NCBI GenBank assembly: GCA_965242775.1
Contig: CBDETI010000005.1
Coordinates: 434,001-498,000 of the forward strand
Length of the DNA stretch: 64,000 nucleotides
Direction of reading: 5' to 3'
From: JAWPMT01 sp965242775
GTDB lineage: Bacteria > Bacteroidota > Bacteroidia > Cytophagales > Cyclobacteriaceae
Part shown: piece by piece, positions 26,623-36,044 of the stretch
Layout: the number at the start of each line of letters is the position of its first letter
How positions within the stretch are numbered: the stretch's first letter is position 1
Notes under the pieces: generated by a model
What the model was told of the DNA's origin: nothing
Database searches by the model: none
What the model saw: only the letters and a program-made list of their open reading frames with translations
Program-made: the position numbers and the translations under genes

Positions 26623-29600
26623 ATGCTTATTCAACTCTTACGATTCGAGTGCTTTTACCAAGGTAAACGACTTGCATTCTGGCTGTTCTGTTTGCTTTTC
26701 ACCTTTTTTGGTTTTCTTGTCGGTAGCCAAAACTTTGCCCCTGCCAATGTCAACTTCAATTCGGTTTATCAGATAAGCTTCAACACCGGCATTTCTACAT
26801 TAGGTGTGCTTTTTAGTGTGATCTTCTATACAGTAAGCGGCGTGCTTCGCGATCGCCTATATCTTATGGACCAGATAGTATTCAGTACTTCCTTAAGCAA
26901 AACCAACTACTTTATCTCAAGATTCGTGGGAGTATTCTTTTCCACCTTGCTCTCTTTTAGCCCATTCCTCTTGGGGTTTGTGTTAGGCACCTTGTCCCCT
27001 GCTTTGGATCAAGACCGACTCTCGGCTTTTGATGCCATAATCTATCTTCGAACTTGGCTAATATTCATTGTGCCAAATGCTTTTATCTGCTCCTCCGTGG
27101 TTTTTACTGTAGGGACACTCACACGAAATACGGTGGCAACTTACGTCAGCGGGGTTTTCTTATATGTGCTATACATATTAGGTTCCATATACCTCAATTC
27201 ACCAGTAATGGCCAACGCGGTTCCGGGATCGGCAGAGGGCTTAAGAATGGCGGCTTACTGTGATCCGTTTGGCATGAGTGCATTTTTTGAGCAAACTCAA
27301 TTTTGGACACCCACCCAAAAAAACTACCAACTTGTGTCCCTGTCAGGCTACCTGCTCCACAACCGGCTACTTTGGACAAGTGTATGCTTGGTAGTCCTCC
27401 TTTTCACCTACCAGCTCTTTTCGTTTCGCTTAGTATCCACAAAACCCAAGAAACTCTTATTGGAAAACCCAACAAGCAATAAACAAGAATATTCCCCCAC
27501 AGCAATTTCCCAAAGCCTACGCAGTGAGTGGATGGCCTTCTGTTCAATACTGAAACTCGAGTTCAGAAGCATGATATTCAGCCTTCCCTTCCTTGGAGTT
27601 ATAAGTTGCTGGCTAGTAATGGTATTTACTGAAATCTATTCACGATTGATTGAAGGCGGACCGTATCGAGATAGTTGGTATCCTAGTACCAACCTGCTCA
27701 TTGAACTTTTCACAGAGTCCCTGCCTGTGTTCTCCCTCCTGTTAATTGTCTTTTACAGTGGCGAATTAGTTTGGCGAGATAGGACACGCCGATTCCATGG
27801 AATAATTGACTCAACGCCAGTTTCTAACCTCGTTTTGTTTTTGACGAAATTGACCCTAACTGCCACTTTACCGATTGTATTAATTGGTTTAGCCATGGCC
27901 ATATCCTTAACCTTCCAGCTGGTTTTGGGATATTCGAGATTCGAATGGCTCTTGTACCTGTCCGTCTTCTATTATCACGGGTTAGGACTATTTTTTTATT
28001 GCGTATTTGTTGTTTTCGTCCAATCCGTGGTGTCAAATAAATTTCTAGGCATGGCGCTCGCCGCTTTGCTCATACTCCTATTGGGCACAAATTTATCCGT
28101 CTATATTGGCGTGGAACATCCCATGATCAAGCTGGGTTACCTGCCAATTCCGGGATACACGAATATGAGTGGATATACCAATTCCAGCGCTTTCCATCAT
28201 TTTGCCGCTTACTGGTATTCCTTCGGAGGCATCCTTTTGATTTTGGCTTATAAATTGTGGCCTCGTGGCGAGAATAGGCCCAGCCTGCTTCGGTTCAGGC
28301 CCTTCGTGATGAACTGGTCAATGTGGCAACGAACAAGCATGGCCGCCCTCCTATTGGTCATTCTGTTATCTGGAACAGTGATCTATTACAACATGCATGT
28401 TGACGGGAACTATAACTCAAAATCCGGAAGATTGGACATAAGAGAAGCTTACGAACGTTCGTACAAGAAGTATGAAAAATTGGGTGCCTTAAGCTATATC
28501 GACTTGAAAACACAAGTAGACCTCTTTCCGGATCGTAATGGCTATGAACTTAGCGCCACCTACATCCTTGAAAATAAAGGAACCAAACCCGTAGAACTGG
28601 TACTTTTGACGGAAAGAGCCTCCCTCGATAGTGTGGGCATTGTTGGGGCCAGGTTGATCGAAGTGAATGAGGAACTAGGCACCTATCTATTTAGTTTTGA
28701 CGAGCCTTTAGCACCCAAACAGCAAGTGTCTTTTTCCTATCAAGTTGATGGGCAGACGAAGGGGTATGAAGTTAATCCCGTAGTACCAGAGAACGGCACC
28801 TATCTGAGATTCAACGAGTTCGAACCCAGGTTGCGTTACAGCACCAGCAGAGAGATTTCTGATCCCTATGAGCGACGCCTGCGAGGCCTGCCAGAACGTC
28901 CTCCCTCTGTGCCCGACATACACCTGGAAAATCTTGAACTGGGAATGGGCAAAACCTTCTTTGAAACGGTGGTTTCAACAGATGCGAACCAACACGCAAT
29001 AGCTCCAGGACAACTAAAAAGAACCTGGTTGGATGGGGACAGAAGGTATTTCCACTATCAGGCGAACCAGAAGATTGTACCCTTCATTGCCTATTTCTCA
29101 GCTGCATACTCAAAACTGATAAGTAATTATGGAAACATTTCAATAGAGCAATTCTATCATCCCGGGCACGAATACAACCTAGACCGTATCGAAACGAGTG
29201 TAAAAAGGACTTTGGACTATTGTATTTCTAACTTTGGACCCTATCCTTTTGATCATATTAAAGTGGCCGAGATCCCCGGACACTGGGGTTTTGGCGGAGT
29301 GGCTCACCCCGGTACTATCGCCATGGTGGAAGACAACCTCTACCTCATTGATGTTTCCGACAGTGCAAACTTTGATTTGGTCGCAAAACGCACAATCCAT
29401 GAAGTAGCACATCAATGGTTCGGCGGGGTGCTTTCACCAAGCCTCAGCCGCGGAGGAAGCATGCTTAACGAGGGATTGGCTAAGTATACAGAGGCCGCCG
29501 TGTTAGAAAAAATATATGGAAAGAAAGCACTTTGGCAAATTGCTGAAACGGCCAATAACAAGTATTTCCACGGAAGATCTTATGCTACGAAAACCGAGCC

Positions 29601-30186
29601 CCCATTGTACTTGACGGACGATGAATCTTATCTAAGTTACGGAAAGAGTTTTACGGCAATGCTCGCATTGAAAGACCTAATAGGCGAGCCCAAAATCAAC
29701 AAGGTAGTCAGGTCTTTGATCGATCGCCACAAAGGCGAGTCAGCCTTTTCCCTCACGTCCATTGAGTTCCTGAATGAACTGAAAAAGGAGGTGCCGGAAG
29801 TGCACCATGAACTCATCAATGACTGGTTCATGCGGGTAGTTGTCTATGACCTGACACTAACTGCGGTATCCTACACATTTAAAGAAGGCCAGTTCGAAAT
29901 CAGCCTGGATGTCAGTGCCGCCCGAAATGCAATTTCAGCGGATGGCCAAGCAGCCTCATTGTCCATCAATGAACCCATTCCTATTGGCTTATTTATGGAG
30001 CATCCCAGCAAACTATCAAATGACCAGTCCATAGTCTATTATGGCGCGCACCACATCGAAAAAAAGGATTCACAAATAAAAATCAGAGTGGATAAACTTC
30101 CTCATTATGTAGCGATTGACCCATTCGCAACAAGATCCGACAAAAACCTTCATGACAATACGAAATCACTTCGCTCCGACCAGTAG
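26623..30186 (+). CDS. ABC permease fused to an M1-family metallopeptidase domain
   Basis: 1187 residues. The N-terminal half (1-590) has about 12 membrane helices of an ABC-2-type permease, in two sets of six with a cytoplasmic loop near 280-305. Residues ~620-770 are beta-rich. The M1 peptidase region contains the zinc site HEVAH (926-930) and a third ligand Glu950 (19 residues after the second His) in NEGLAKY, with a candidate catalytic Tyr in YLSYGKS near 1005. The place of the GAMEN exopeptidase motif reads GGVAHPG (around 892), lacking the Met-Glu-Asn core, so aminopeptidase activity is uncertain. The peptidase domain is predicted to face the periplasm. Partner of the ATPase 12 bp upstream. 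Confidence 0.9.
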   Translation: MLIQLLRFECFYQGKRLAFWLFCLLFTFFGFLVGSQNFAPANVNFNSVYQISFNTGISTLGVLFSVIFYTVSGVLRDRLYLMDQIVFSTSLSKTNYFISRFVGVFFSTLLSFSPFLLGFVLGTLSPALDQDRLSAFDAIIYLRTWLIFIVPNAFICSSVVFTVGTLTRNTVATYVSGVFLYVLYILGSIYLNSPVMANAVPGSAEGLRMAAYCDPFGMSAFFEQTQFWTPTQKNYQLVSLSGYLLHNRLLWTSVCLVVLLFTYQLFSFRLVSTKPKKLLLENPTSNKQEYSPTAISQSLRSEWMAFCSILKLEFRSMIFSLPFLGVISCWLVMVFTEIYSRLIEGGPYRDSWYPSTNLLIELFTESLPVFSLLLIVFYSGELVWRDRTRRFHGIIDSTPVSNLVLFLTKLTLTATLPIVLIGLAMAISLTFQLVLGYSRFEWLLYLSVFYYHGLGLFFYCVFVVFVQSVVSNKFLGMALAALLILLLGTNLSVYIGVEHPMIKLGYLPIPGYTNMSGYTNSSAFHHFAAYWYSFGGILLILAYKLWPRGENRPSLLRFRPFVMNWSMWQRTSMAALLLVILLSGTVIYYNMHVDGNYNSKSGRLDIREAYERSYKKYEKLGALSYIDLKTQVDLFPDRNGYELSATYILENKGTKPVELVLLTERASLDSVGIVGARLIEVNEELGTYLFSFDEPLAPKQQVSFSYQVDGQTKGYEVNPVVPENGTYLRFNEFEPRLRYSTSREISDPYERRLRGLPERPPSVPDIHLENLELGMGKTFFETVVSTDANQHAIAPGQLKRTWLDGDRRYFHYQANQKIVPFIAYFSAAYSKLISNYGNISIEQFYHPGHEYNLDRIETSVKRTLDYCISNFGPYPFDHIKVAEIPGHWGFGGVAHPGTIAMVEDNLYLIDVSDSANFDLVAKRTIHEVAHQWFGGVLSPSLSRGGSMLNEGLAKYTEAAVLEKIYGKKALWQIAETANNKYFHGRSYATKTEPPLYLTDDESYLSYGKSFTAMLALKDLIGEPKINKVVRSLIDRHKGESAFSLTSIEFLNELKKEVPEVHHELINDWFMRVVVYDLTLTAVSYTFKEGQFEISLDVSAARNAISADGQAASLSINEPIPIGLFMEHPSKLSNDQSIVYYGAHHIEKKDSQIKIRVDKLPHYVAIDPFATRSDKNLHDNTKSLRSDQ

Positions 30187-30248
30187 CGATCCATTATCAC
30201 AAAGAGAAAAGATGCGGAGGTAAACAGGCAAGAATTTCACATTGGCTT

Positions 30249-31430
30249 CTATAAGAGCTCAAGTGCATTCCTGAGGTCCGCCACCAGGTCTTGCGTATCT
30301 TCAAGCCCCACTGAGATGCGCATATCCCCCAGCGAAATTCCCAAAGCTTCAAACCTATCTGTACTTAACTCCTTCAAATAGCTAATAGCAGGTGCATAGA
30401 TCAAGCTTTCATGACCACCCCAACTAACCCCAATTTGGAAAACTTCGAGGGAATTGAAAAATCTCTTAATCTTGGAGAGGTCCTGACTTTTTAATTTGAA
30501 ACTCATCAGTCCGGTATAGCCGCTCATTTGTTTCTCGCCGAGCTCTTTCTGAGGAAAGGTCGGCAATCCCGGATAATGCACCCGATCAACCTTGTCATGG
30601 TCTTCCAACATGGTAGCGATTATACCCGCGCTCTCCTGATGCTGCCGCAGCCTAAGGTCGAGGGTGCGTAGGCTTCTTAACAACAACCAGGCCTCAAATG
30701 GAGCCGCCTTTGCACCGAGGAGTTCAAACTCTTTCGTGAATATGTTTTCGAGTCGTTCCGACGAGCCGATAACCACGCCGGCTACTATATCGCTGTGTCC
30801 TCCCAGGTATTTTGAGCAGGAATGCACCTCCAGGTCTATACCAAGTGTCAATGGCTTTTGAAAAATAGGTGTTGCCCAGGTATTGTCAATGATCGTGGTA
30901 ATGCCCCTGGACCTGGCCAACTGGGCTACGGCAGCAATATCCTGTAGACTAAATACCACAGAGGAAGGACTTTCCAGGTAGATCACGTCCGTGTTTTCCT
31001 GCACCACATCCTCAAAGTCGCTGATATTTGACCCCTCAACAAAACTAACAGTCATGTCAAACTTCGGTGCCAGGTAAGACTGGATCAGGTTATTGGCCGG
31101 GCCGTAAATGTTCTTCACAGCGATGATGTGACTCCCCTTTCGGGTGGCTGACAAAATGGAGGCGGAAATGGCTGCCATCCCTGAGGGGAAGAGTTTTGCT
31201 CTTTCTCCTCGAGCCAAAAGTGCCAGTTTTTCTTCGACAATCTCTACCGAGGGATTGTTTCCCCTACTGTATATATAACTCGATGTGCGCGCCTCAAATG
31301 CCTGGTCTATTTCTTCCCAGGTATCATACGTAAAGAGGGAATTTTGAAAAATCGGAGGCACCACAGCACCCTCCGGATACTTGCCCTTACCATCATGGGT
31401 CAGGATAGTCTTTGGCTTGAGGTGGGTCAT
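30249..31430 (-). CDS. PLP-dependent Cys/Met-metabolism enzyme (cystathionine gamma-synthase/gamma-lyase family)
   Basis: About 393 residues. Family pattern throughout: PPIFQNSLF near 25, YSRGNNPSVEIVEEKLALL near 55-73, FPSGMAAISA near 82, IIDNTWATP near 175 and the PLP-binding lysine in SCSKYLGGHSDIVAG near 200. It could be a methionine gamma-lyase, cystathionine beta/gamma-lyase or O-acetylhomoserine sulfhydrylase; the sequence does not settle which. I use the ATG at 31430, which overlaps the stop of the upstream NhaC gene as ATGA; a longer frame to 31520 would overlap NhaC by 94 bp and lacks homology. Last gene of the five-gene operon. Confidence 0.9.
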   Translation of the reverse strand: MTHLKPKTILTHDGKGKYPEGAVVPPIFQNSLFTYDTWEEIDQAFEARTSSYIYSRGNNPSVEIVEEKLALLARGERAKLFPSGMAAISASILSATRKGSHIIAVKNIYGPANNLIQSYLAPKFDMTVSFVEGSNISDFEDVVQENTDVIYLESPSSVVFSLQDIAAVAQLARSRGITTIIDNTWATPIFQKPLTLGIDLEVHSCSKYLGGHSDIVAGVVIGSSERLENIFTKEFELLGAKAAPFEAWLLLRSLRTLDLRLRQHQESAGIIATMLEDHDKVDRVHYPGLPTFPQKELGEKQMSGYTGLMSFKLKSQDLSKIKRFFNSLEVFQIGVSWGGHESLIYAPAISYLKELSTDRFEALGISLGDMRISVGLEDTQDLVADLRNALELL

Positions 31431-32851
31431 TTCATTTTGGTTTTCGAATAAAAGCAGCCAACACCCGTAATAGCGATAATCGGCGCAACAATCAGATTGG
31501 TTAGGCCCAGGATTTGCCAATGCCAGTAATCCGCAAATGCGACTCCCAGGGTTGTTGACATAAAAATCGTCGTGGCCGTCCAGGGAATGACACTCTCCGC
31601 CATGGTGCCGTAATCCTCAATCGATCTTGACAATACTTTACGTGGTATGCCGTGCCGATCATATTGCGACCGAAAAGCGTCCCCGACAATGAAACTCACA
31701 GCACTTTGATTAGACGTGGCAGCATTGGTAAACAAACTCGAAAACAGGGATGCCAAAACAATTCCTGGTTGATTCTTGACGAACCCAAATATCCTCCCAA
31801 TAATCGTCGGCATGGCGTCTATGACATCCAGGGAACCAATGAAGACGAATACCATAAATGTGAACATAATTGCCTCATTGAGGGCGTACATGCCTCCCCG
31901 ATCAAATAGGAGGTATAAAGTCTGTGGAAGCGATCCGTCGTTCACTGCTGATTGCAAGTCAAAGCCGGTATGGATTGATGTAATGATGGTCGAAAGGCCG
32001 AAGGGCTGGAAAATCCAGGCCAGTACGCACGCCGACATGGCGGAGGTGATCAATACCGGTAGTGGTGGGAGCCGTCGGAGTGATCCATACAGCACAATTA
32101 CAGGCGGTAGGATAAGCAATACATTAAATCTGAAAACACGCTTTATTCCAGTCAGGACGGACACGGTATCAGCCGTCTCTACCTCAAAAGTCTGAGGGGG
32201 GTAGACGAAACCGAGAATGAAAAAGACAATGAGCGCCACCACCGCCGAGGGTATGGTGGTATACATCATCGAGCGGATGTGATCGTATAACTCCACTCCT
32301 GCTCCAATGGCTGCCATATTGGTTGTATCAGATAACGGTGAGTTCTTGTCACCAAAATATGCTCCACCAATGATCGCACCAGCCACAATTCCCAAATTAG
32401 CCTCGATGACAATGGCTACTCCCATAATCACCGTTCCTATGGTTCCTACCGACCCCCAAGAGGTCCCGGTGAGTGTTGAAAAAATAATAGGTATTACAAA
32501 CGCCAACACATAGATGTAGCTTGGATGGATAAGTTGTATCCCGTAATAAACCAGCATTGGAATGGTCCCACTTGCAATCCAGGAGCCTATGATTATTCCT
32601 ATGGCAAACAAAATAAGGATGGCCGGAAGCCCCTTGGCCAGTTTCTGTATGATAGACCCTTGAATATCCTTCCATGCAAACCCCATGAAAAGCAGTTGAG
32701 AAATGGTGTACGTGGAGGCAAGGAAAAACACCATTTCCAGGCCAATCGGCGCTGATCCCCATACTCTCGGCCCAAGTACCAGCCCGAAAACTATGATCAG
32801 CGATACAACCAGAATGGGTAAAGTCTGATGAATGAGTTTGACCTTCGGCAT
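31427..32851 (-). CDS. NhaC-family transporter (second copy)
   Basis: About 474 residues with roughly 11 membrane helices. NhaC-type elements include SGTIPMLVYYGIQLIHPSYI, FSTLTGTSWGSVGTIGTVIM, GAIIGGAYFGDKNSPLSDTT and VPWTATTIF-type text near the C-terminus. NhaC-family proteins are Na+/H+ antiporters, but several members exchange organic acids or carry amino acids. The ATG at 32851 is preferred over a TTG at 32869. Its stop overlaps the start of the PLP enzyme (ATGA). It is a paralog of the NhaC gene at 33402, with a TIGR04076 gene between them. Confidence 0.88.
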   Translation of the reverse strand: MPKVKLIHQTLPILVVSLIIVFGLVLGPRVWGSAPIGLEMVFFLASTYTISQLLFMGFAWKDIQGSIIQKLAKGLPAILILFAIGIIIGSWIASGTIPMLVYYGIQLIHPSYIYVLAFVIPIIFSTLTGTSWGSVGTIGTVIMGVAIVIEANLGIVAGAIIGGAYFGDKNSPLSDTTNMAAIGAGVELYDHIRSMMYTTIPSAVVALIVFFILGFVYPPQTFEVETADTVSVLTGIKRVFRFNVLLILPPVIVLYGSLRRLPPLPVLITSAMSACVLAWIFQPFGLSTIITSIHTGFDLQSAVNDGSLPQTLYLLFDRGGMYALNEAIMFTFMVFVFIGSLDVIDAMPTIIGRIFGFVKNQPGIVLASLFSSLFTNAATSNQSAVSFIVGDAFRSQYDRHGIPRKVLSRSIEDYGTMAESVIPWTATTIFMSTTLGVAFADYWHWQILGLTNLIVAPIIAITGVGCFYSKTKMK

Positions 32852-33030
32852 TCGCCAAATATAGTCCAATGACCAACAGTCGAATGCTTTTAAAATACCT
32901 TCTTAAACTACGGCATGGCTCCAGTCCTGTACACATAGTCCTTGGCTACATGCTGAGACCTGTCAAGTAAGTACCTAATGCCTAAAATTGATAAGTAACT
33001 TGGGTTCTGAACGCAACCTCGTGCTGCTAT

Positions 33031-33390
33031 TTACTCCTTCTCCTCCCACTTGATCGGGCTTACGTCATCGTGTGTCAACGTACGAGACCCTGTGCGGTCT
33101 ATTCGCATGATCAACTTGCATGCAGGATCAGGACAGATAATCCTGGAATCCGTTTCCATCCAATCGGCAGGATGATTCTTACGTTGCTTCGCTGGTAACA
33201 GCGGTATTGCCGCTTGAAGCGCATACAAGCAGAAATTTTGCCCGTCAGGCTGCGATAACTTCCCTCCTTGCAAAAAAAACTTATCCCCCACGGTCATGTT
33301 GCAGGTACAATTTCCTTCGATGGATTCAACTGCTACCGTCAGATCATACAGTTGAAATTGATCACTTCTTAATTCTTTATTCTCCCTCAT
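33031..33390 (-). CDS. TIGR04076-family protein
   Basis: 119 residues. The pattern fits the TIGR04076 family: a conserved Cys pair after a short strand (GNCTCNMTVGDKFFL), then NFCLYALQAAIPLLPAKQRK and ICPDPACKLIMRIDR near the C-terminus. The spaced cysteines could bind a metal or be redox active, but no biochemical role is established for the family. It sits between two NhaC genes, 12 bp from the upstream one, and 179 bp ahead of the downstream one. Family members often accompany enzymes of amino-acid or aldo/keto metabolism, as here. Confidence 0.8.
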   Translation of the reverse strand: MRENKELRSDQFQLYDLTVAVESIEGNCTCNMTVGDKFFLQGGKLSQPDGQNFCLYALQAAIPLLPAKQRKNHPADWMETDSRIICPDPACKLIMRIDRTGSRTLTHDDVSPIKWEEKE

Positions 33391-33401
33391 TCAATTAATA
33401 G

Positions 33402-34796
33402 TTAATATTTGTCGTCAGCGCCAAATCGAAAAATTACCGAAATAAGTAACCAGGCGATCAATCCCCAGGCCACAAAATTGTTCACTCCAACCTCAAGCGT
33501 GGAAAGCTGTGGGATGCCAAATTCCTGCCCTGTTCGAGTCATATTGGTCATTAAAATAACGGGAATAAAGTATGGGAGAACAAATGGAAAGAAGCAAACG
33601 ACCATGCTCATGATATTAGCTCGTCGGATGTTGTGGACGCCTGCAGGCGCACCAGTACCATTCACAAATTCTTTAACCGTAAGAATAGCCACGATACTGT
33701 GAGTCGTCAGTAAAACCACTACCGAAGTAACGGCAGCGATCCATCCTTCGGTCTCTCGGGATGTATTCGCCCTCCTCGAGGCGACTTTTATCAATTTCTG
33801 AAAGATACCGTTCGCCTTCAAGGTTTCCACAAGGCCCATTAATAGAATAGTAAAGAAACTGATCCCCACAGCCCGGTTGATGCCATCAATAAGGAAACTC
33901 GTTGCCCTGAAATTGTCTAAATCCAGTGCAAAGAGCTCTTCGACAGGTAACAGTCCTGTGATTAACCCCACTAGCGTACCAAAAAGTAACCCAGCAAGTA
34001 GCCCGTGGACTAAGTGCTTGCCGCGAAGAAACAAAAAGATGACAAGGGCAGGAACCAGTAGCATAGGCCAGCCACTTGGATCTCCCGCAATTTCTGGGTT
34101 GCTAATGGCGGAGAATGTGTTAGTTCGCCCCCATTGAAGTAGAAAAAAAAGTAAACCCGAGATGGCGGCAATCGGTATTGCATATTTCATCCTGCTCTTC
34201 ACTGTAGGGCCGATTTTCGCCTCCTGGCTCAATGCACTGGCGATGGTAGTATCTGATATGGGAGCAGCGAAATCCCCAAAAGTGGCTCCTGCCAGGATCG
34301 CGCCAGCCAGGTACGGCGGGTGCACCCCAACAATCCCGCCCGATGGGTACAACAATGGGCTGCAAATAAGGATAGTGGCAAAACTCGAACCAGTGGAAAG
34401 AGAAACAAGACTACAGGTCAAAAATGCACCCAGCACAAAACCGGACGTACCAAGGTCCAGCTGCATCGAAAGCCAAATGAGTGCCTCCACCAATCCTGTC
34501 CTGGTCATAAGCACACCAATCGCACTTGCCAACATCCAGGCGGTGATCATGATCATAATGATCTTTTGAGACATGCCCTGAATCAGGACTTCAGAAAACT
34601 GGTAACGGTCCTTGGCCAAAAGGAGTCCCACACCTAAGGCGAGGAGCAAGACAGGCCAAAGTCCACGCTCGTCGGGAGCCCCAGACAAAGCAATAACCAC
34701 CGTTCCTGTCAGGAAGAACACGAACGGCAAAAGTGCTCCCAGGAGACCACCGTGAAACGTCAGTCGGCCTTGATCCGAATCCTTTAGTTCTGTCAC
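33402..34796 (-). CDS. NhaC-family transporter (first copy)
   Basis: 464 residues, about 12 membrane helices. Characteristic text: MTRTGLVEALIWLSMQL, FLTCSLVSLSTGSSFATILI, AGAILAGATFGDFAAPISDTT and VVVLLTTHSIVAILTVKEFV. The start is GTG at 34796, overlapping the stop of the aldo/keto reductase gene by 4 bp (GTGA), so the two are coupled. Whether it exchanges Na+ for protons alone or carries an organic substrate is unknown; the enzyme-rich operon favours a substrate. Confidence 0.88.
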   Translation of the reverse strand: MTELKDSDQGRLTFHGGLLGALLPFVFFLTGTVVIALSGAPDERGLWPVLLLALGVGLLLAKDRYQFSEVLIQGMSQKIIMIMITAWMLASAIGVLMTRTGLVEALIWLSMQLDLGTSGFVLGAFLTCSLVSLSTGSSFATILICSPLLYPSGGIVGVHPPYLAGAILAGATFGDFAAPISDTTIASALSQEAKIGPTVKSRMKYAIPIAAISGLLFFLLQWGRTNTFSAISNPEIAGDPSGWPMLLVPALVIFLFLRGKHLVHGLLAGLLFGTLVGLITGLLPVEELFALDLDNFRATSFLIDGINRAVGISFFTILLMGLVETLKANGIFQKLIKVASRRANTSRETEGWIAAVTSVVVLLTTHSIVAILTVKEFVNGTGAPAGVHNIRRANIMSMVVCFFPFVLPYFIPVILMTNMTRTGQEFGIPQLSTLEVGVNNFVAWGLIAWLLISVIFRFGADDKY

Positions 34797-35845
34797 TTTT
34801 CTCGGTTCAAATTGTATTTCATAATGGCCCCATGCCGGCCCTCTTTGTCCCTTTCCAGTTCGTAGAAAGGACCTGTTGGTCCCGAGCTAAGATCGAGGAC
34901 CTTCTGGATCTGTTGCAAATCGCCAGAGTCCAGGTTGAAGCCTCCAAGAGACTTAAGGCCTTGCAAATGCTTTGTATTACGAGCTCCAACGACAATCGAG
35001 CCAACCCCAGGTTGTTGCAAAACGTATTTGCCAGCAATCTCTCCTATGCCCACCTGATACTTTTCCGCAATGCTGTTCAAAACCCTGAGGAGCTGTTGAT
35101 AGAGGTCCCAGGTTCCGAATTCTTCAAGAATCAACTTATACTTCGTTAATGACCGATTCTCAAAAGGTGGTTGCGGTTCTCGCTTATTCAAATACAGGTC
35201 AGAAAGAAAACCTCCAGCCATACTCCCATAGCAAAGCAAGGGAATATTCAGTTGCTTCGTTGTTTCCGGTTCATCGAAAGCCACACGCCGGTCGATGACG
35301 GAATATTGCACTTGATTGCTGACTATTTTCAACCCCGTGGAAGCTAGATCTTGCACATGATTGGTGTCGAAATTGGTAACACCTAAGTACCTTATTTTTC
35401 CTTCTTGCTGCAGCTCCGCTAAATGGAAGCAGGTTTCGATATAACCTGGGAATTGGTAATCCCACCAGGCAAATTGCACAAGATCCAGCCTTTCTACTCC
35501 CAGCCTCTTCAGCGAACGATCTATTACCTGAGTAACGTCTTCCTTTTTGAGATCCGCCAGGGAATCATAGTCAGGCACGTATTTGGTATGAACCTGAACT
35601 TCCTCAAGCTCACCGCTAAGCATTTGAGCCTTATACTCTCCAAGGAATTGTCCGATTAACTCCTCAACACCAGTATAGATATCTGCACAGTCGAAGGTTG
35701 TAATTCCAGCTTCAACAAAAGCTCTCATGTCATTGACTGCCTGACGCTTATCTATTTTTCCGTGGCCTCCAGCTAAGTGCCATCCTCCTTTTATTATCCT
35801 GGAAACAGAGTAGTCTTCAGTAAGGCTGAATCGTGGAATTCCCAT
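34793..35845 (-). CDS. Aldo/keto reductase family protein lacking the catalytic His
   Basis: 350 residues with an AKR (beta/alpha)8 pattern. GITTFDCADIYTGVE (about 48-62) contains the catalytic Asp and Tyr; VHTKYVPD near 86 contains the Lys. The His of the tetrad, normally in a stretch like LDLYLIHW, is replaced: here the text is RLDLVQFAWWDY, with Ala in the His place (codon GCC). The NADPH-binding C-terminus (GSIVVGARNTKHL) is present. Activity may be altered or lost, or the protein may be a binding or dehydratase-type member. First gene of the five-gene operon, coupled to NhaC. Confidence 0.87.
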   Translation of the reverse strand: MGIPRFSLTEDYSVSRIIKGGWHLAGGHGKIDKRQAVNDMRAFVEAGITTFDCADIYTGVEELIGQFLGEYKAQMLSGELEEVQVHTKYVPDYDSLADLKKEDVTQVIDRSLKRLGVERLDLVQFAWWDYQFPGYIETCFHLAELQQEGKIRYLGVTNFDTNHVQDLASTGLKIVSNQVQYSVIDRRVAFDEPETTKQLNIPLLCYGSMAGGFLSDLYLNKREPQPPFENRSLTKYKLILEEFGTWDLYQQLLRVLNSIAEKYQVGIGEIAGKYVLQQPGVGSIVVGARNTKHLQGLKSLGGFNLDSGDLQQIQKVLDLSSGPTGPFYELERDKEGRHGAIMKYNLNREK

Positions 35846-36044
35846 GTGTGAGTGTAGTTCTCATCTAGTTAGTTAGTCACTGATGTCAGGTTTGGATGGC
35901 TGAAATCAAGTTAGTTGATCATTAAGGATCTGGCAGGAATTTAGAAAATGCAGTTGAAGACAACAACTTCGTGCCCTAACCAGATCCATGTGCATGATAG
36001 GACAAAATGAATTACATTGAAGTGTTACGACTAAATTTCAATTT

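Noticed and set aside
31431..31520. N-terminal extension of the PLP enzyme
   Set aside because: Would overlap the NhaC gene by 94 bp and lacks family similarity; the ATG at 31430 in an ATGA overlap is the natural start.
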